Shown piece after piece: positions 43,860 to 53,342 of a stretch of DNA of 64,000 bases. The position numbers and the translations under genes are program-made. Within the stretch, counting starts at the first letter, position 1; the number at the start of each line of letters is the position of its first letter. Under the pieces are notes generated by a model. That model was not told where the DNA came from and did no database searches. It saw only the letters and a list, made by a program, of their open reading frames with translations. The stretch is from assembly GCA_017626045.1 (NCBI GenBank), contig JAGAJP010000060.1:44405-108404 (forward strand). The letters are read 5' to 3'. Source of the DNA: Muribaculaceae bacterium. GTDB lineage: Bacteria; Bacteroidota; Bacteroidia; Bacteroidales; Muribaculaceae.

Positions 43860-43890
43860 TTTGCTTTTTCAAAAAAATTTACTAACTTTG
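43860..43890 (+). promoter_or_regulatory. Promoter of tRNA-Leu
   Basis: TTTG (43860-43863), 19 bases, then TAACTTTG (43883-43890), a full consensus match. The mature tRNA starts at 43902. Confidence 0.75.
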
Positions 43891-43901
43891 CATCCGCAAA
43901 A

Positions 43902-43983
43902 GCGCTCGTGGCGTAATTGGTAGCCGCGCTAGACTTAGGATCTAGTGTCTCGCGACGTGGGGGTTCGAGTCCCCCCGGGCGCA
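43902..43983 (+). tRNA. tRNA-Leu(TAG)
   Basis: An 82-base class II tRNA. Its acceptor arms are gcgctcg / cgggcgc, its anticodon loop is CTTAGGA (anticodon TAG) in stem ctaga/tctag, the variable arm is long (tgtctcgcgacg), and the T arm is ggggg-ttcgagt-ccccc. CCA is not encoded. Confidence 0.95.
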
Positions 43984-43997
43984 CTGTAGGGCAAGAG

Positions 43998-46900
43998 TCA
44001 GACATTATGACTCCTGCCTTTTTTCTTTTTACTGAGACACTTCGGCTTGCGTAGTATGAAGATTGGGAGGTATATAAGGATGCCGGTCATCGACATCACC
44101 AATCCTCCGATGGTGCCTATGGCGAGCGGATACCAGAAGGATTCCTTGGTGGTGCCGATCAGAAACGGTATGAAGCCGAGCACGGTAGAGAATACTGTGA
44201 GCATGATAGGCACTATCTTTACCCGGAAGGCGTGGAGATACACCTTATCCTCCGATATCGAGGGATGCTGTCGCCGGAGAGAGTTGAATTCATTGATGAT
44301 GTAGATGGCGGCATTCACGGTGATGCCCGACAGGAGAATCATCGACGCAAAGCCACCCTGGTCAAACTTGAGGTCGAAAAGATAGAAGATGCCAAATACC
44401 CCGATGAAGGAAATAGGTATCATAAGAATGATGGCGAAGGGCTGGCGCAGGGAGTTGAACAGTATGGCTGTGATGAAGAAAATAATAGCCGCCACGAGCG
44501 CGAGAAGCAGGTATCTGCCCCCGTCGTCATCTTGTCGCCACTGCTGCTTTTCGTCTTCTGCCTTATAGCCGGGTGGCATGAGCGAGTTTATTTTGTCGAG
44601 GTCTTTTTTGAGAATCTTCTCGCCTTGGGTGTTCGACCCGATATATTCATATTGCAGGCACAGTTCGTAAGCCTGGTTTTTCTTCACTATGTCCTTGGGC
44701 GCGTCTCTTTTCTCGAGTGTCGAGATGTCCGAGAGCCGGAATGTCTTGCCGCCGGCGTGAAACGGACGGTTCATCAGCGAGTAAATGTCATATTCATCCG
44801 CCTGCTTGGAATAGAGGTTTATCCTCTCGCCTGTGCTGCTTGTCATCAGCTGCCCGCAATATATCTCCCTGCCGAATGTCGGGAGCATGGCTGTGAAGAG
44901 CTGTGAGGCGGTGATGCCGGTAGCGGCGAGCCTGTCGCGGTCGATGTCGATGTAGAATTCCGAATAGTCGTCTTTCCAATACGAGAATTCGGAGGCTATC
45001 GTCACTTCCCGTATCCGTCGGTGGGTGAGGAGTGTGTCGCGCATACGCGCCGCCCAGCGCGACAGCTGGTCGTAGTTGAAGCCGGTAAGTTTCACGCGGT
45101 AGCTCCCGGCGTTTTCCCTTATGTCGTTGCTGAAACCGTTGTCCTCGAGCCCGAACACGCTCCATGACCCGCCTCCTAATTTCAAGGCGTTGGACACTAC
45201 CTCGCTCTTGAGCCTGTATGGGAAGCCGTCGTAGCGGTGCTCCTTGTGGAAATAAACTGATATTGAAGCCCTGCGCGCACTCGACACCGAGGTCCTGAAC
45301 TGTCTGATCTCGGGAAATCCCGACAGAAATTTTTCCATTTTCCTTATCAATACGTCCATTTGCTCGATGGTGGCGCCGTTGGGGAGTGTGGCGTAGATCT
45401 GCAATACCGGCTCGCTGTTGTCGCGGTTCCAGTATTCTCCGTTTTTTACCTTGTCCACAAACAGTCGCAGTGTCCCGCCCAATGCGATGTCAGTGACCGG
45501 TTTTACGCTTTTCGTATAGGTCTCGGATCCGAAGACGGCGTTGTAGGCGGAGGCAAGTTTCCCCTCGCCCTCTATGTGGTCGGGGATGAGAAACACCGGC
45601 AAGCCGAACGCCAAAATCGCCAAGGTGATGAAGACACCGCGGAATCTTACGGAAAAACGAGCGGTGGCGTCATATCCCCGTGCCAGGGTGTCCGACAGTC
45701 GTCTGCCGAGATGTCTCAGTTTTCCGTTGCCCCGGTGGCGGCGGATGTCGAGCCGTTCCACGAGCGCCGGCACAAGGAAGAGGGCAGTTGCGAGCGATAC
45801 CGCGAGGTTGATTATCACTACCGTCACGAAATCGTCGAGACTCAGGCGTGTCTTCTCATCAAGGAAGAACACCACCGAGAGAGCGCCGATAGTGGTGAGC
45901 GTGGCGGCGAGAATAGCCGTGAAGGCGCGCCGGTTGCGCCGGCGTGTGTAGTGGTCCACCATTACTATCAGATTGTCGATCACCAGGTTTAGCGAGATTG
46001 TTATTCCCGCCAAGGAATAGAGTTGGATTTCGATGCCGCTTATGTAGTATAATAGTGCCGCCACCGCCATGTTGAGCGTGAGGCCAATGGTGATGAGCAG
46101 CACATACCTGATGCTCAGCGACACGAGCCCCACAAATAGAAGCAGTATAAGCACCGTGAGTGCGGTCCTGAAATATATTTTGTCGAGTTCCTCGCGGATG
46201 CTCTCTGTGGCGTCATATTCCACGCTGACCATATATCCTTCCGGCATCATCTTCGAGAAGGAGGCTATTTCATCGTTTATTCTTCCCGACAGGTCTATCT
46301 GGTTGGCGGCATCGGTGGCAGTGATATTGACATATATGGAGTTGAGTCCGTTGATGCGGAAATGGTTTTTCGCCCTCGATTCCACACGTGCGGCTTTCAG
46401 GATGCGGTCGAGCGTCAGGTATCCCCCTTTTTTGAGCCCTACCGAGATGTCGGAGAGCCGTATGGTGTCGTTGTCGACGGCTCCCCCGAGCGTCAGTCGG
46501 AAGTGGCGTATCCCGTCGCCCGGTTCATTTGCGGGCACGATGCCGACAAACTGTTTCCCGAGATGCTCGGCGATGGCGGAGCGTATGTCGTCTGGTGTCA
46601 GTCCGAGTGCGGCGAGTTCGTCGGCATCATAGGTCAGGCGCCATTCCATGGGAAGGGCGCCGTATAGCTCCACCTTTTCCACTCCGTTGATTCGGGCGAG
46701 GAGGGGCTTGAGGTTTTCCTCGCCGAAAGCCTGTATTTCGGCAGGATTGGCTGGAGCGTTGAGTGTCAGCGTCATGAACGGTGCATCGTTGTCGTCTGCC
46801 ACACCGCGAAGGCTCACCGATGGGTAACTGACTCCGTCGGGCATACCGCTCCACGCCTGTCTTATAAGCGCCGATACCTCAAACCGAGCTTTCTCCATGT

Positions 46901-47180
46901 CGGTGTGTCTGTCAAGGTCGATGGTGACACGCCCGCGTCCGTTGTATGATTTCGACCGTATGTCGCGAACGCCGCCGGTTCTTGCCAATATCGACTCGAG
47001 ACGCGACGTCACCTCCGCCTCCACGGCGCGTGCTGAATTTCCGGGCATGGAGAAACTCACGCTTATCGATGGAAGCGTGTCGGACGGCATCAGTTTCACG
47101 GGAAGCAGCGGCACAAGCGCACACCCCGCGATAGCCACCGCGATGAACACTACTATTATGCTGAAGGAACGCTTATTCAA
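43998..47180 (-). CDS. RND efflux permease (HAE1/AcrB-like), second pump
   Basis: A 1060-residue inner-membrane pump subunit with the RND layout: a first membrane helix (IIVVFIAVAIAGCALVPLL), a large periplasmic loop, a cluster of six helices around residues 340-540, a second periplasmic loop, and six more helices at 870-1045. The central VLILLLFVGLVSLSIRY and IVDHYTRRRNRRAF-like segments fit the family. The start codon is TTG at 47180 (MNKRSFS); no better start keeps the first helix. A repeat tract lies directly upstream. It is the last gene after adaptor, first pump and channel. Cargo is unknown. Confidence 0.87.
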   Translation of the reverse strand: MNKRSFSIIVVFIAVAIAGCALVPLLPVKLMPSDTLPSISVSFSMPGNSARAVEAEVTSRLESILARTGGVRDIRSKSYNGRGRVTIDLDRHTDMEKARFEVSALIRQAWSGMPDGVSYPSVSLRGVADDNDAPFMTLTLNAPANPAEIQAFGEENLKPLLARINGVEKVELYGALPMEWRLTYDADELAALGLTPDDIRSAIAEHLGKQFVGIVPANEPGDGIRHFRLTLGGAVDNDTIRLSDISVGLKKGGYLTLDRILKAARVESRAKNHFRINGLNSIYVNITATDAANQIDLSGRINDEIASFSKMMPEGYMVSVEYDATESIREELDKIYFRTALTVLILLLFVGLVSLSIRYVLLITIGLTLNMAVAALLYYISGIEIQLYSLAGITISLNLVIDNLIVMVDHYTRRRNRRAFTAILAATLTTIGALSVVFFLDEKTRLSLDDFVTVVIINLAVSLATALFLVPALVERLDIRRHRGNGKLRHLGRRLSDTLARGYDATARFSVRFRGVFITLAILAFGLPVFLIPDHIEGEGKLASAYNAVFGSETYTKSVKPVTDIALGGTLRLFVDKVKNGEYWNRDNSEPVLQIYATLPNGATIEQMDVLIRKMEKFLSGFPEIRQFRTSVSSARRASISVYFHKEHRYDGFPYRLKSEVVSNALKLGGGSWSVFGLEDNGFSNDIRENAGSYRVKLTGFNYDQLSRWAARMRDTLLTHRRIREVTIASEFSYWKDDYSEFYIDIDRDRLAATGITASQLFTAMLPTFGREIYCGQLMTSSTGERINLYSKQADEYDIYSLMNRPFHAGGKTFRLSDISTLEKRDAPKDIVKKNQAYELCLQYEYIGSNTQGEKILKKDLDKINSLMPPGYKAEDEKQQWRQDDDGGRYLLLALVAAIIFFITAILFNSLRQPFAIILMIPISFIGVFGIFYLFDLKFDQGGFASMILLSGITVNAAIYIINEFNSLRRQHPSISEDKVYLHAFRVKIVPIMLTVFSTVLGFIPFLIGTTKESFWYPLAIGTIGGLVMSMTGILIYLPIFILRKPKCLSKKKKGRSHNV

Positions 47181-47260
47181 TTAGTAATTAGTAATTAGTA
47201 ATTTTCAATTCTCAATTTTCAATTCTCAATTTTCAATTCTCAATTTTCAATTCTCAATTT
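47181..47260. repeat. aattgaaaattgag tract between tolC-like gene and second pump
   Basis: On the plus strand three tagtaat units are followed by about four copies of attttcaattctca. The tract overlaps the last codons of the TolC-like gene, whose C-terminus KLRIEN and stop are made by it. The same unit recurs at 51769-51804 and 52197-52270. Confidence 0.85.
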
Positions 47261-48721
47261 GTTTTCGATTTCGTCGCAGAGGGAGCGGCCTGTGGAGAAG
47301 TCGTAGAGGGTCAGCTTGCGTATCTTGAAGTGGCTTTGCCAGAAGTTGCGGAGTGCCGAGATATAGTTTTTCGACGCTTCCTGCTTCCGGTTGAGCGATA
47401 GCGTTATGCTGTTGAGGTCTGCCTTGCCGATGAGAAACCGCTGCATTGTCTGCTCGTAGGCAAGGTCGGCGAGACGCATCGCCTCCGATGCTGACGTTAT
47501 CAGGCGCTGCCTCACACTGTAGTCGCTGAGGGTCATCAGTATGTCTTCCTCCACCTGCAGCTCGTCTTGCTTGGCGGCAAGTGTGGATACGTTCAGGTTG
47601 TTGAGCGCCATGTTTACCTTCCCTTTCCTCACGCCCCAGTCCACGAGAGGGAATGTGACCTGCAGCGACACTATGTCTTGCCGCAGCGGATTCCGGTAAG
47701 CGTCGGCAAACTTGTCGGCAACCTGGTTGAAGCCTACGGATGCGTTGACCGAAGCGTTGAAGAGAGCTTCCGTCTTCGCGCGGCTCAGTTCCCTCTTGTC
47801 TTCAAGGATTGTCTGACGGTGACCCAGAAGAGTGGGGCTGTTGGCTTTCGCGAGCGACAGCGCGAGGTCGGCGGGAATGTCGCCTGCGTCCGGCTTCTCC
47901 GGCATCTCGATTTCTATCTCCGTGTTCTTGTCCATCCCGAGAAACGATGCGAGGGAAAACATTGCCCGTTTCAGGGCGATGCGGCTGTTTTCAAGAGTGT
48001 TGCGGGCGTTTACCTTGTCAAGTTCAAGTGTCAGCAGGTCGGCGCTGGAGATCGAGGCTATCTTGTGGCGGCGCTGTCCGATGACATACATCGTGTCGCA
48101 GGATTCCACATTGTCTTGCGCCAGACGGAATTCCGCCTGGGCTAAGGCGAGGTCGAAGAAATAGGTCACCGCCTGCTCGCTCACTCCCTCCATGTTGTAG
48201 ACAAGTTCTTTCTTCGCTTTCTCGTATCTGAGGGGTTCGATCTTTCGTTCCCACTTGAAGGCGTTGTATCCTATGAGGTTCTGGCGGTAGCCGAACCTTA
48301 CGGGCACCGACGAGAACTGGGTGTAGCGGTTTTCTCCGAAATTGCGCATATATTCGAGTCCCGTCTCCAGATAGAATGTGCCGCCGAGGAAGTCGAAGTT
48401 CTGGGAAACCTGCAGCGAGCCGGCGGCGCTGAACATCTGCTGCTCGCGGAATATGTCGATATTCTGCTCGGAGTCATAGCGCTGTGTCATGTAGCGGTTG
48501 TAGGTGGCAGGCGTAAGGTTAAGTGAGAGGCTCGGGAGGCGCCCCGCACGGTAACTGACATACTGCCAGTAGCTCGCCTGATACATGTTGCGGTATCTGA
48601 ACGCTATCAGCGACGAGTCGTTGGCAAGCTCTATCGTCTTTTCCAGGGATAGAGTCACTGCTCCGGCAACCACCGGAGCAAGCAATGCCGCTATGAGTAT
48701 GATGATTCTATTCGTTTTCAT
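47240..48721 (-). CDS. TolC-like outer-membrane efflux protein
   Basis: A 493-residue protein with a signal peptide (1-21, ending GAVT). The two OEP repeats of alternating helices and strands are visible: residues about 25-250 (TIELANDSSLIAFRYRNMYQ, AEFRLAQDNVESCDTMYVIG) and about 260-480 (LALSLAKANSPTLLGHRQTI, LADLAYEQTMQRFLIGKADL). It forms the outer-membrane channel for the pumps encoded on either side. The start overlaps the end of the first pump gene by 14 bases. The last six residues and the stop come from a repeat tract. Confidence 0.85.
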   Translation of the reverse strand: MKTNRIIILIAALLAPVVAGAVTLSLEKTIELANDSSLIAFRYRNMYQASYWQYVSYRAGRLPSLSLNLTPATYNRYMTQRYDSEQNIDIFREQQMFSAAGSLQVSQNFDFLGGTFYLETGLEYMRNFGENRYTQFSSVPVRFGYRQNLIGYNAFKWERKIEPLRYEKAKKELVYNMEGVSEQAVTYFFDLALAQAEFRLAQDNVESCDTMYVIGQRRHKIASISSADLLTLELDKVNARNTLENSRIALKRAMFSLASFLGMDKNTEIEIEMPEKPDAGDIPADLALSLAKANSPTLLGHRQTILEDKRELSRAKTEALFNASVNASVGFNQVADKFADAYRNPLRQDIVSLQVTFPLVDWGVRKGKVNMALNNLNVSTLAAKQDELQVEEDILMTLSDYSVRQRLITSASEAMRLADLAYEQTMQRFLIGKADLNSITLSLNRKQEASKNYISALRNFWQSHFKIRKLTLYDFSTGRSLCDEIENKLRIEN

Positions 48722-51700
48722 GTCGCAGTTGTCTGAACTTCAACTTATTTCTTCTTATATATATTGTCCTGTAGAAAATCGGAACTATGAAGATGCTCAC
48801 GAGAGTGCCCACAGTCATGGCGCCCGTCATGGCGATGGCGAGAGGCCGCTGCAGGTCCGAGCCCATGTCGGAGGAGAAGAAAACGGGGATCATCGCGCCT
48901 ATTGTGGTGAGCGACGTCATCACTATGGCTCGCAGCCTGCGTCTTCCGGCAGTGCGTATCGCGTCGTCAAGCGGCATTCCGCTCTTTCGAAGCTCGTTGA
49001 TGGCGTCTATCTTGAGTATCGAGTCGTTGATTATAATGCCGCAGCTCACGATGATACCGATTGCCGACATGAGGTTGAGCGTCTGCCCGAAAATCAGGAG
49101 GGTGAGCAGGGCGAAGGCGGTGTCGATGGGTATCTCAGCCAATACGATGAGCGGCTGAAGGAAACTCTCGAACTGTGCGCACAGTATGAAATACATCAGC
49201 ATCACCGACACAAGAAGTATCACGGCGAGCTCCTTCATCATCCGCGAGTTGGAGAAGAATCCGCCGGCAAAGTCCACGTCAAAGTCTCCCTCCCGCTCGG
49301 CGATCTCCCTGATACTTGACATTGCCTCCTGCTCGTGTCCCGAGACATCGAGCCTCACCGGCACGTATTCACCCGCTATTCCGGCGGTGATGGTCTTGAG
49401 GTCGGTGCTTCTGCCTGTGGTGACGAGGTTTCTGAGAGGAACCTCCGTCCGTATTCCGTCTTCGTCGGGCCGTGACAGCACGTAAGCACCGGCGGTCAGT
49501 TCGTCTACGGTGGTCGGTTTGCCGGTTATCTCTATCGGCGTGTATTCGTTGAAAGCCTTGAGGGTTGTGGCTCCGACACCCCGGAAGGCGGTGGCGAGAG
49601 TGCGCTGCACCTCGCTGAAGTCGACGTTGTATACGGCAAGCCTTTCCCTGTCGGCGATTATGTCTATCTGCTCCCTGAGCGGAATGAGACTCGGGGTCTC
49701 GCTGACCGCGTCGCCGATCTTTCCGCTTATCTCCATCACGCGCAGTGCGCCGTCGGGGGCATTGCCGTTGATGTGTATTCGCGCCTCGATGTTGGCGTCG
49801 TCGGAGGCGAATATCTTTTCAAAGATGTTCTCAGACTTGGATACAGTGAACACCGCCCGGGGAAACTTCTCCTTCATGAGGTCGGCGATGTGTCCGCTGA
49901 TGTCGTCGTTGCGGTCGGCGTCGGTGCCCTTGATGAATATCTCTGCCTCTGTGGCAGACAGTTTCCCGTCGTTGCCGAGCATGAAGTCCTGGGGTCCCGC
50001 GTATGCCGAGCGGGAGGATATCATTCCGGGCAACGCTTTGTCGATTCCGGTCATTATCTGCTCGGCACGGTTTCGGTTCTCTTCGAGACTTATGTTCTCG
50101 TTCCAGTCTATCCTTAATGTCAGTTCGTCGCTGCTGATTTCGGGAAGCCTTTCGCGGCGAGTAATCGAGAACAGCACCGCGCAGAGCGGAATCATCAGCA
50201 GCGTGGCGGCTATCCATATTCCGTCATGCCTTTTCCTGCCTGAGACGCTTTCCGGGATGTGCGCCGCTTCCGGCTCATTCTTCACGGATGCTTTTTTCTT
50301 GCCAGAAATCATGTAGAACACCACCGGCAGCAGTCCGATAGCCACTGCGTAGCTTGCCGTCAGACCCGCCGTGATGGCAAACGCCTGGTCGGCGAAGATG
50401 GCGCCCGCGATGCCGCTCATGAATATAAGTGGCACGAACACCGCCACGGTGGTGAGCGAGGAGGAGAGCATCGGCGTTATCACCTCGGAGGTGCCTCGGT
50501 CGCAAGCCTCGGTGAGCGATGCTCCGCGTCGCAGATATTGCTCTATGTTTTCCGTCACAATCAAGGAGTTGTCTATCATCATGCCCACCGCAAGGATAAG
50601 GCCGGACATCGAGATGATGTTTACCGAGACATTAAACAGATAGAAGAGAAGAAACGTGATTGCCACGCTCGCCGGGATGCTGATACCGATTGCTATAGAC
50701 GCGCGGGTGCTCTTCATGAAGGCGAGGCATATCAGAAACACGAGGACAAGACCGAGCAGAAGGTTTTGCTCCAGGTTGGAAATGGTGTAGTCGAGGAGCG
50801 CGGTCTGGTCGCGTGTCATGGAGAATTCAATCTCCGGATACTCTTTCTCAAGGTCTGCGGTAACGTTGCCCACAGCGTCCTTCAGACGCTGCATGCTTTC
50901 GTCGCTGTGTTTTATGATGGCGAGAGTCACGGACCTCTTGTCATTGTGGACGGAATATCCGGCAGGTCGCCGCATGGTGAGGCTTATGTCGGCGATGTCA
51001 CCCAATTCGAGCAGACGCTCTCCCTTGCGGATTTTGATTCTCTTTATGTCGTCGGCTGTCCGCAGAAGGTTTTCAACGTGGATGTTGTATTCATAATAAC
51101 CGTCTCTCACGGTCATGCTTCCGGGCTCGGCGTTGTTTGCTGTCAGCGCGCTTTCGATGTCTGTAGAAGTCACTCCCGCCTGCGCAGTCTTCTCGGCTAT
51201 AGGCGTTACCTTCACTGTCTTGCCCGGCACTCCGGTGATGTCTGCCATGGCGACCTCCGGCAGCTGCTCCAGTCTGCGGCGCACAATGTTTTCCGCCACA
51301 TCCGCCATGTCGGCAAACGCATTCTCCGAGTCGGAGCGAGGAGTCATCTGGATATACATCACCGGGATGTCGGTGGCGCTTGCCTTCACAGCCTTTGGTC
51401 TTTCGGCGTTCTTCGGCAGGAAGTTCATGGCTCCGTCGATTTTCTCGTTCACTTCGATAAACGCGAGGTCGGTGTCCACGCCATAGTCCATCGAAAGCGA
51501 TATCACGGCGGCTCCGTCGCGGGTCTCGCTCCTGATTTCCGACAGCCCCTCGGTCTGCATCAGTTGCCGGCGAAGGGGAGTGGTGACGGTGTTTTCAAGT
51601 TCGCGGGCGGAAGCGTTCTCGAGCGTCGCCTCCACCGTGATATGCGGTATCGGGATGTCGGGCAGCAGCGACACCGGCAGCGACACGTAAGTCACCGACC

Positions 51701-51767
51701 CCAGTATCACCAGGGCCAGAAACGCCATCACCACAGCAATCCGATGCCTCAAAAAATAGTTAATCAT
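48708..51767 (-). CDS. RND efflux permease (HAE1/AcrB-like), first pump
   Basis: A 1019-residue proton-driven permease. It has an N-terminal helix (IAVVMAFLALVILGSVTYV), then the typical SVSLLPDIPIPHITVEATLE-like start of the porter domain, LDYTISNLEQNLLLGLVLVF for the central helices, and GLILAVGMMIDNSLIVTENI with the conserved membrane acidic pair (GMMIDNS). GIIVSCGIIINDSILKIDAI is the matching motif in the second half. The adaptor gene lies upstream across a four-helix-bundle gene and two repeat tracts; the channel gene overlaps its end by 14 bases. Substrate is unknown. Confidence 0.9.
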   Translation of the reverse strand: MINYFLRHRIAVVMAFLALVILGSVTYVSLPVSLLPDIPIPHITVEATLENASARELENTVTTPLRRQLMQTEGLSEIRSETRDGAAVISLSMDYGVDTDLAFIEVNEKIDGAMNFLPKNAERPKAVKASATDIPVMYIQMTPRSDSENAFADMADVAENIVRRRLEQLPEVAMADITGVPGKTVKVTPIAEKTAQAGVTSTDIESALTANNAEPGSMTVRDGYYEYNIHVENLLRTADDIKRIKIRKGERLLELGDIADISLTMRRPAGYSVHNDKRSVTLAIIKHSDESMQRLKDAVGNVTADLEKEYPEIEFSMTRDQTALLDYTISNLEQNLLLGLVLVFLICLAFMKSTRASIAIGISIPASVAITFLLFYLFNVSVNIISMSGLILAVGMMIDNSLIVTENIEQYLRRGASLTEACDRGTSEVITPMLSSSLTTVAVFVPLIFMSGIAGAIFADQAFAITAGLTASYAVAIGLLPVVFYMISGKKKASVKNEPEAAHIPESVSGRKRHDGIWIAATLLMIPLCAVLFSITRRERLPEISSDELTLRIDWNENISLEENRNRAEQIMTGIDKALPGMISSRSAYAGPQDFMLGNDGKLSATEAEIFIKGTDADRNDDISGHIADLMKEKFPRAVFTVSKSENIFEKIFASDDANIEARIHINGNAPDGALRVMEISGKIGDAVSETPSLIPLREQIDIIADRERLAVYNVDFSEVQRTLATAFRGVGATTLKAFNEYTPIEITGKPTTVDELTAGAYVLSRPDEDGIRTEVPLRNLVTTGRSTDLKTITAGIAGEYVPVRLDVSGHEQEAMSSIREIAEREGDFDVDFAGGFFSNSRMMKELAVILLVSVMLMYFILCAQFESFLQPLIVLAEIPIDTAFALLTLLIFGQTLNLMSAIGIIVSCGIIINDSILKIDAINELRKSGMPLDDAIRTAGRRRLRAIVMTSLTTIGAMIPVFFSSDMGSDLQRPLAIAMTGAMTVGTLVSIFIVPIFYRTIYIRRNKLKFRQLRHENE

Positions 51768-51768
51768 A

Positions 51769-51804
51769 TTCGATAATTGAAAATTGAAAATTGAGAATTG
51801 CTCT
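51769..51804. repeat. aattgaaaattgag tract upstream of the first pump
   Basis: On the plus strand the unit attgaaaattgaaaattgag is followed by aattgctctgagaactcaac, directly before the pump ATG (minus strand, 51767). It is the same unit as at 47181-47260 and 52197-52270. Confidence 0.75.
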
Positions 51805-51830
51805 GAGAACTCAACTAAGAAATTTCATTT

Positions 51831-52196
51831 TCACTTATGTTTAAGTTTATTATTCATTGTTTTTATAATGCTTGTCAAAAGTGCATATAGTTCGTTGCAG
51901 TCTTCCATCATGGATTCATATATGGCCCTATTGATTAGATTGGTCTCCATAAGAATATCAAGCCAGAATTTTGTTTCAGAACATTCTTTTAATGAAATAT
52001 TGAGTTTATTTATAAAATCTCTGTCACTTACAGCATCAACTGCTTCTGAAATATTGGCTCCGATGCTTGTTCCGGATCTCAAAATCTGGTCTGCAAGCGA
52101 ATACTCTTTTGTTTCTTTACATATCCATTGTTTAAGTCGTACAATTCTGATTGCAAAAGCCTTCCCTTTATTATAGACTACATTACCATCTTTCAT
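51831..52196 (-). CDS. Four-helix-bundle protein (23S rRNA intervening-sequence type)
   Basis: A 121-residue protein from the ATG at 52196; the longer frame begins with a TTG inside a repeat tract. The pattern FAIRIVRLKQWICKETKEYS, ADQILRSGTSIGANISEAVD, FINKLNISLKECSETKFWLD matches the four-helix-bundle proteins first found in 23S rRNA intervening sequences. Members are small, pentameric and of unclear function. Its location inside an efflux operon, between tracts on both sides, is unusual and suggests that it arrived as a discrete unit. The composition is more A/T-rich than that of its neighbours. Confidence 0.85.
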   Translation of the reverse strand: MKDGNVVYNKGKAFAIRIVRLKQWICKETKEYSLADQILRSGTSIGANISEAVDAVSDRDFINKLNISLKECSETKFWLDILMETNLINRAIYESMMEDCNELYALLTSIIKTMNNKLKHK

Positions 52197-52270
52197 AATT
52201 CTCAATTTTCAATTCTCAATTCTCAATTTTCAATTCTCAATTCTAAATTTTCAATTCTCAATTTTCAATT
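52197..52270. repeat. aattgaaaattgag tract between adaptor and four-helix-bundle gene
   Basis: On the plus strand about five copies of ctcaattttcaatt and ctcaattctcaa. It overlaps the last codons of the adaptor gene: its C-terminal KIEN and stop arise from the tract, as in the TolC-like gene. Confidence 0.85.
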
Positions 52271-53327
52271 CTACATCTGTTTCATGGGCAAGGTTGAGGT
52301 TGCCGCTGATGATCACCTTGTCGCCTGCCTTGAGGCCTTCCGTGACCGTGTATTGGTCAAGATTCTCCAGACCTGTCGTCACATAGTTCCAGATCGCCTT
52401 GCCGTCTTCAAGAGTGAACACCACCTGACGCCCGGAGCGGAGCACCACGGCGCTCTTAGGCACCACCAAAGCCTCCACCACACGGCGCCTGACCCTCACC
52501 CTCACGTTCATGCCGTCGAGAAGTCCCGCGCTCTTGCCGATAGTTGCCCACACCTTCACCATACCGTTGGCATCCACCATCGGGTTTATCTCCGAGATAC
52601 GCCCCGCCACTACGGTGGCAGGGTCCGAGAATGGAGACACACTGACCTCGTCGCCCGGCTTCAGCATCGCCAATTCCCCCTCAATCACCGTAAACTCCAC
52701 CTCCATGCCCCGGTCGCTGATGATGCGGCAGAAAGGCTCGGAACCAGTCATGTTGAATGGCTTGGTGGTAAGATTCGCCACCACTCCCGCTATCGGGGCT
52801 TTCAGAGTGGCGTCGCTCAGCTCCCGCCGCGTTGCGGCAAGCGACAGCTCCGCCTGCTCCAGACCGCTCCGGAGGCGAGCCAGGCGCATCATCTCCTGCG
52901 GCACATTCTCCGTATGCTCCGGGTCATATCCCTGACCTATCAGCACGTCCTGCATCTCGAGAGTGGCTGCCGCCACGGCGTTGCGCTCCTTCTCCAGCTG
53001 GTTCTCGATCTTGTAGGTGTCGAGGGCTCCTAATTTCTGCCCTTTCTCCACCCGCTGGCCGTTTTTTACATATACAGCCGAAATCACTCCCTGTGCCTGG
53101 AAGTTCACGTCCGCCTTGCCTGATGCCGTGACATGGCCGTTGCTCACTATCTCATGGTTGAACACCGAAGGCTTCAGTTCGATAGCCGTCACTTCCGCGA
53201 TTTTTCCGGAAGAGACACCGATGGCGTCATTGTCGCCGTGGCGTGCTGTGTCCGACTCGGAGCCGCCGCTGTGGGAACAGGCGGCTGCAAGTATCATTGC
53301 CGGTAGTAGAATCAGTATATTTTTCAT
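52251..53327 (-). CDS. Periplasmic adaptor (membrane fusion) lipoprotein
   Basis: A 358-residue protein with a lipoprotein signal (lipobox AAAC, Cys about 17). The biotinyl-lipoyl-like hairpin is at about 70-200 (FQAQGVISAVYVKNGQRVEK, then TLKAPIAGVVANLTTKP). A beta-barrel domain contains VEFTVIEGELAMLKPGDEVS and the closing membrane-proximal domain has VPKSAVVLRSGRQVVFTLED. It links an RND pump to TolC. It is the first gene of the efflux set and lies 15 bases after the signal peptidase gene. Its end is made by a repeat tract. Confidence 0.9.
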   Translation of the reverse strand: MKNILILLPAMILAAACSHSGGSESDTARHGDNDAIGVSSGKIAEVTAIELKPSVFNHEIVSNGHVTASGKADVNFQAQGVISAVYVKNGQRVEKGQKLGALDTYKIENQLEKERNAVAAATLEMQDVLIGQGYDPEHTENVPQEMMRLARLRSGLEQAELSLAATRRELSDATLKAPIAGVVANLTTKPFNMTGSEPFCRIISDRGMEVEFTVIEGELAMLKPGDEVSVSPFSDPATVVAGRISEINPMVDANGMVKVWATIGKSAGLLDGMNVRVRVRRRVVEALVVPKSAVVLRSGRQVVFTLEDGKAIWNYVTTGLENLDQYTVTEGLKAGDKVIISGNLNLAHETDVELKIEN

Positions 53328-53342
53328 TACAAAATGTGTGGG

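Noticed and set aside
50259..51776. 505-codon plus-strand open frame opposite the first RND pump
   Set aside because: His- and Arg-rich composition typical of an antisense shadow in G+C-richer DNA; the pump on the minus strand is certain.
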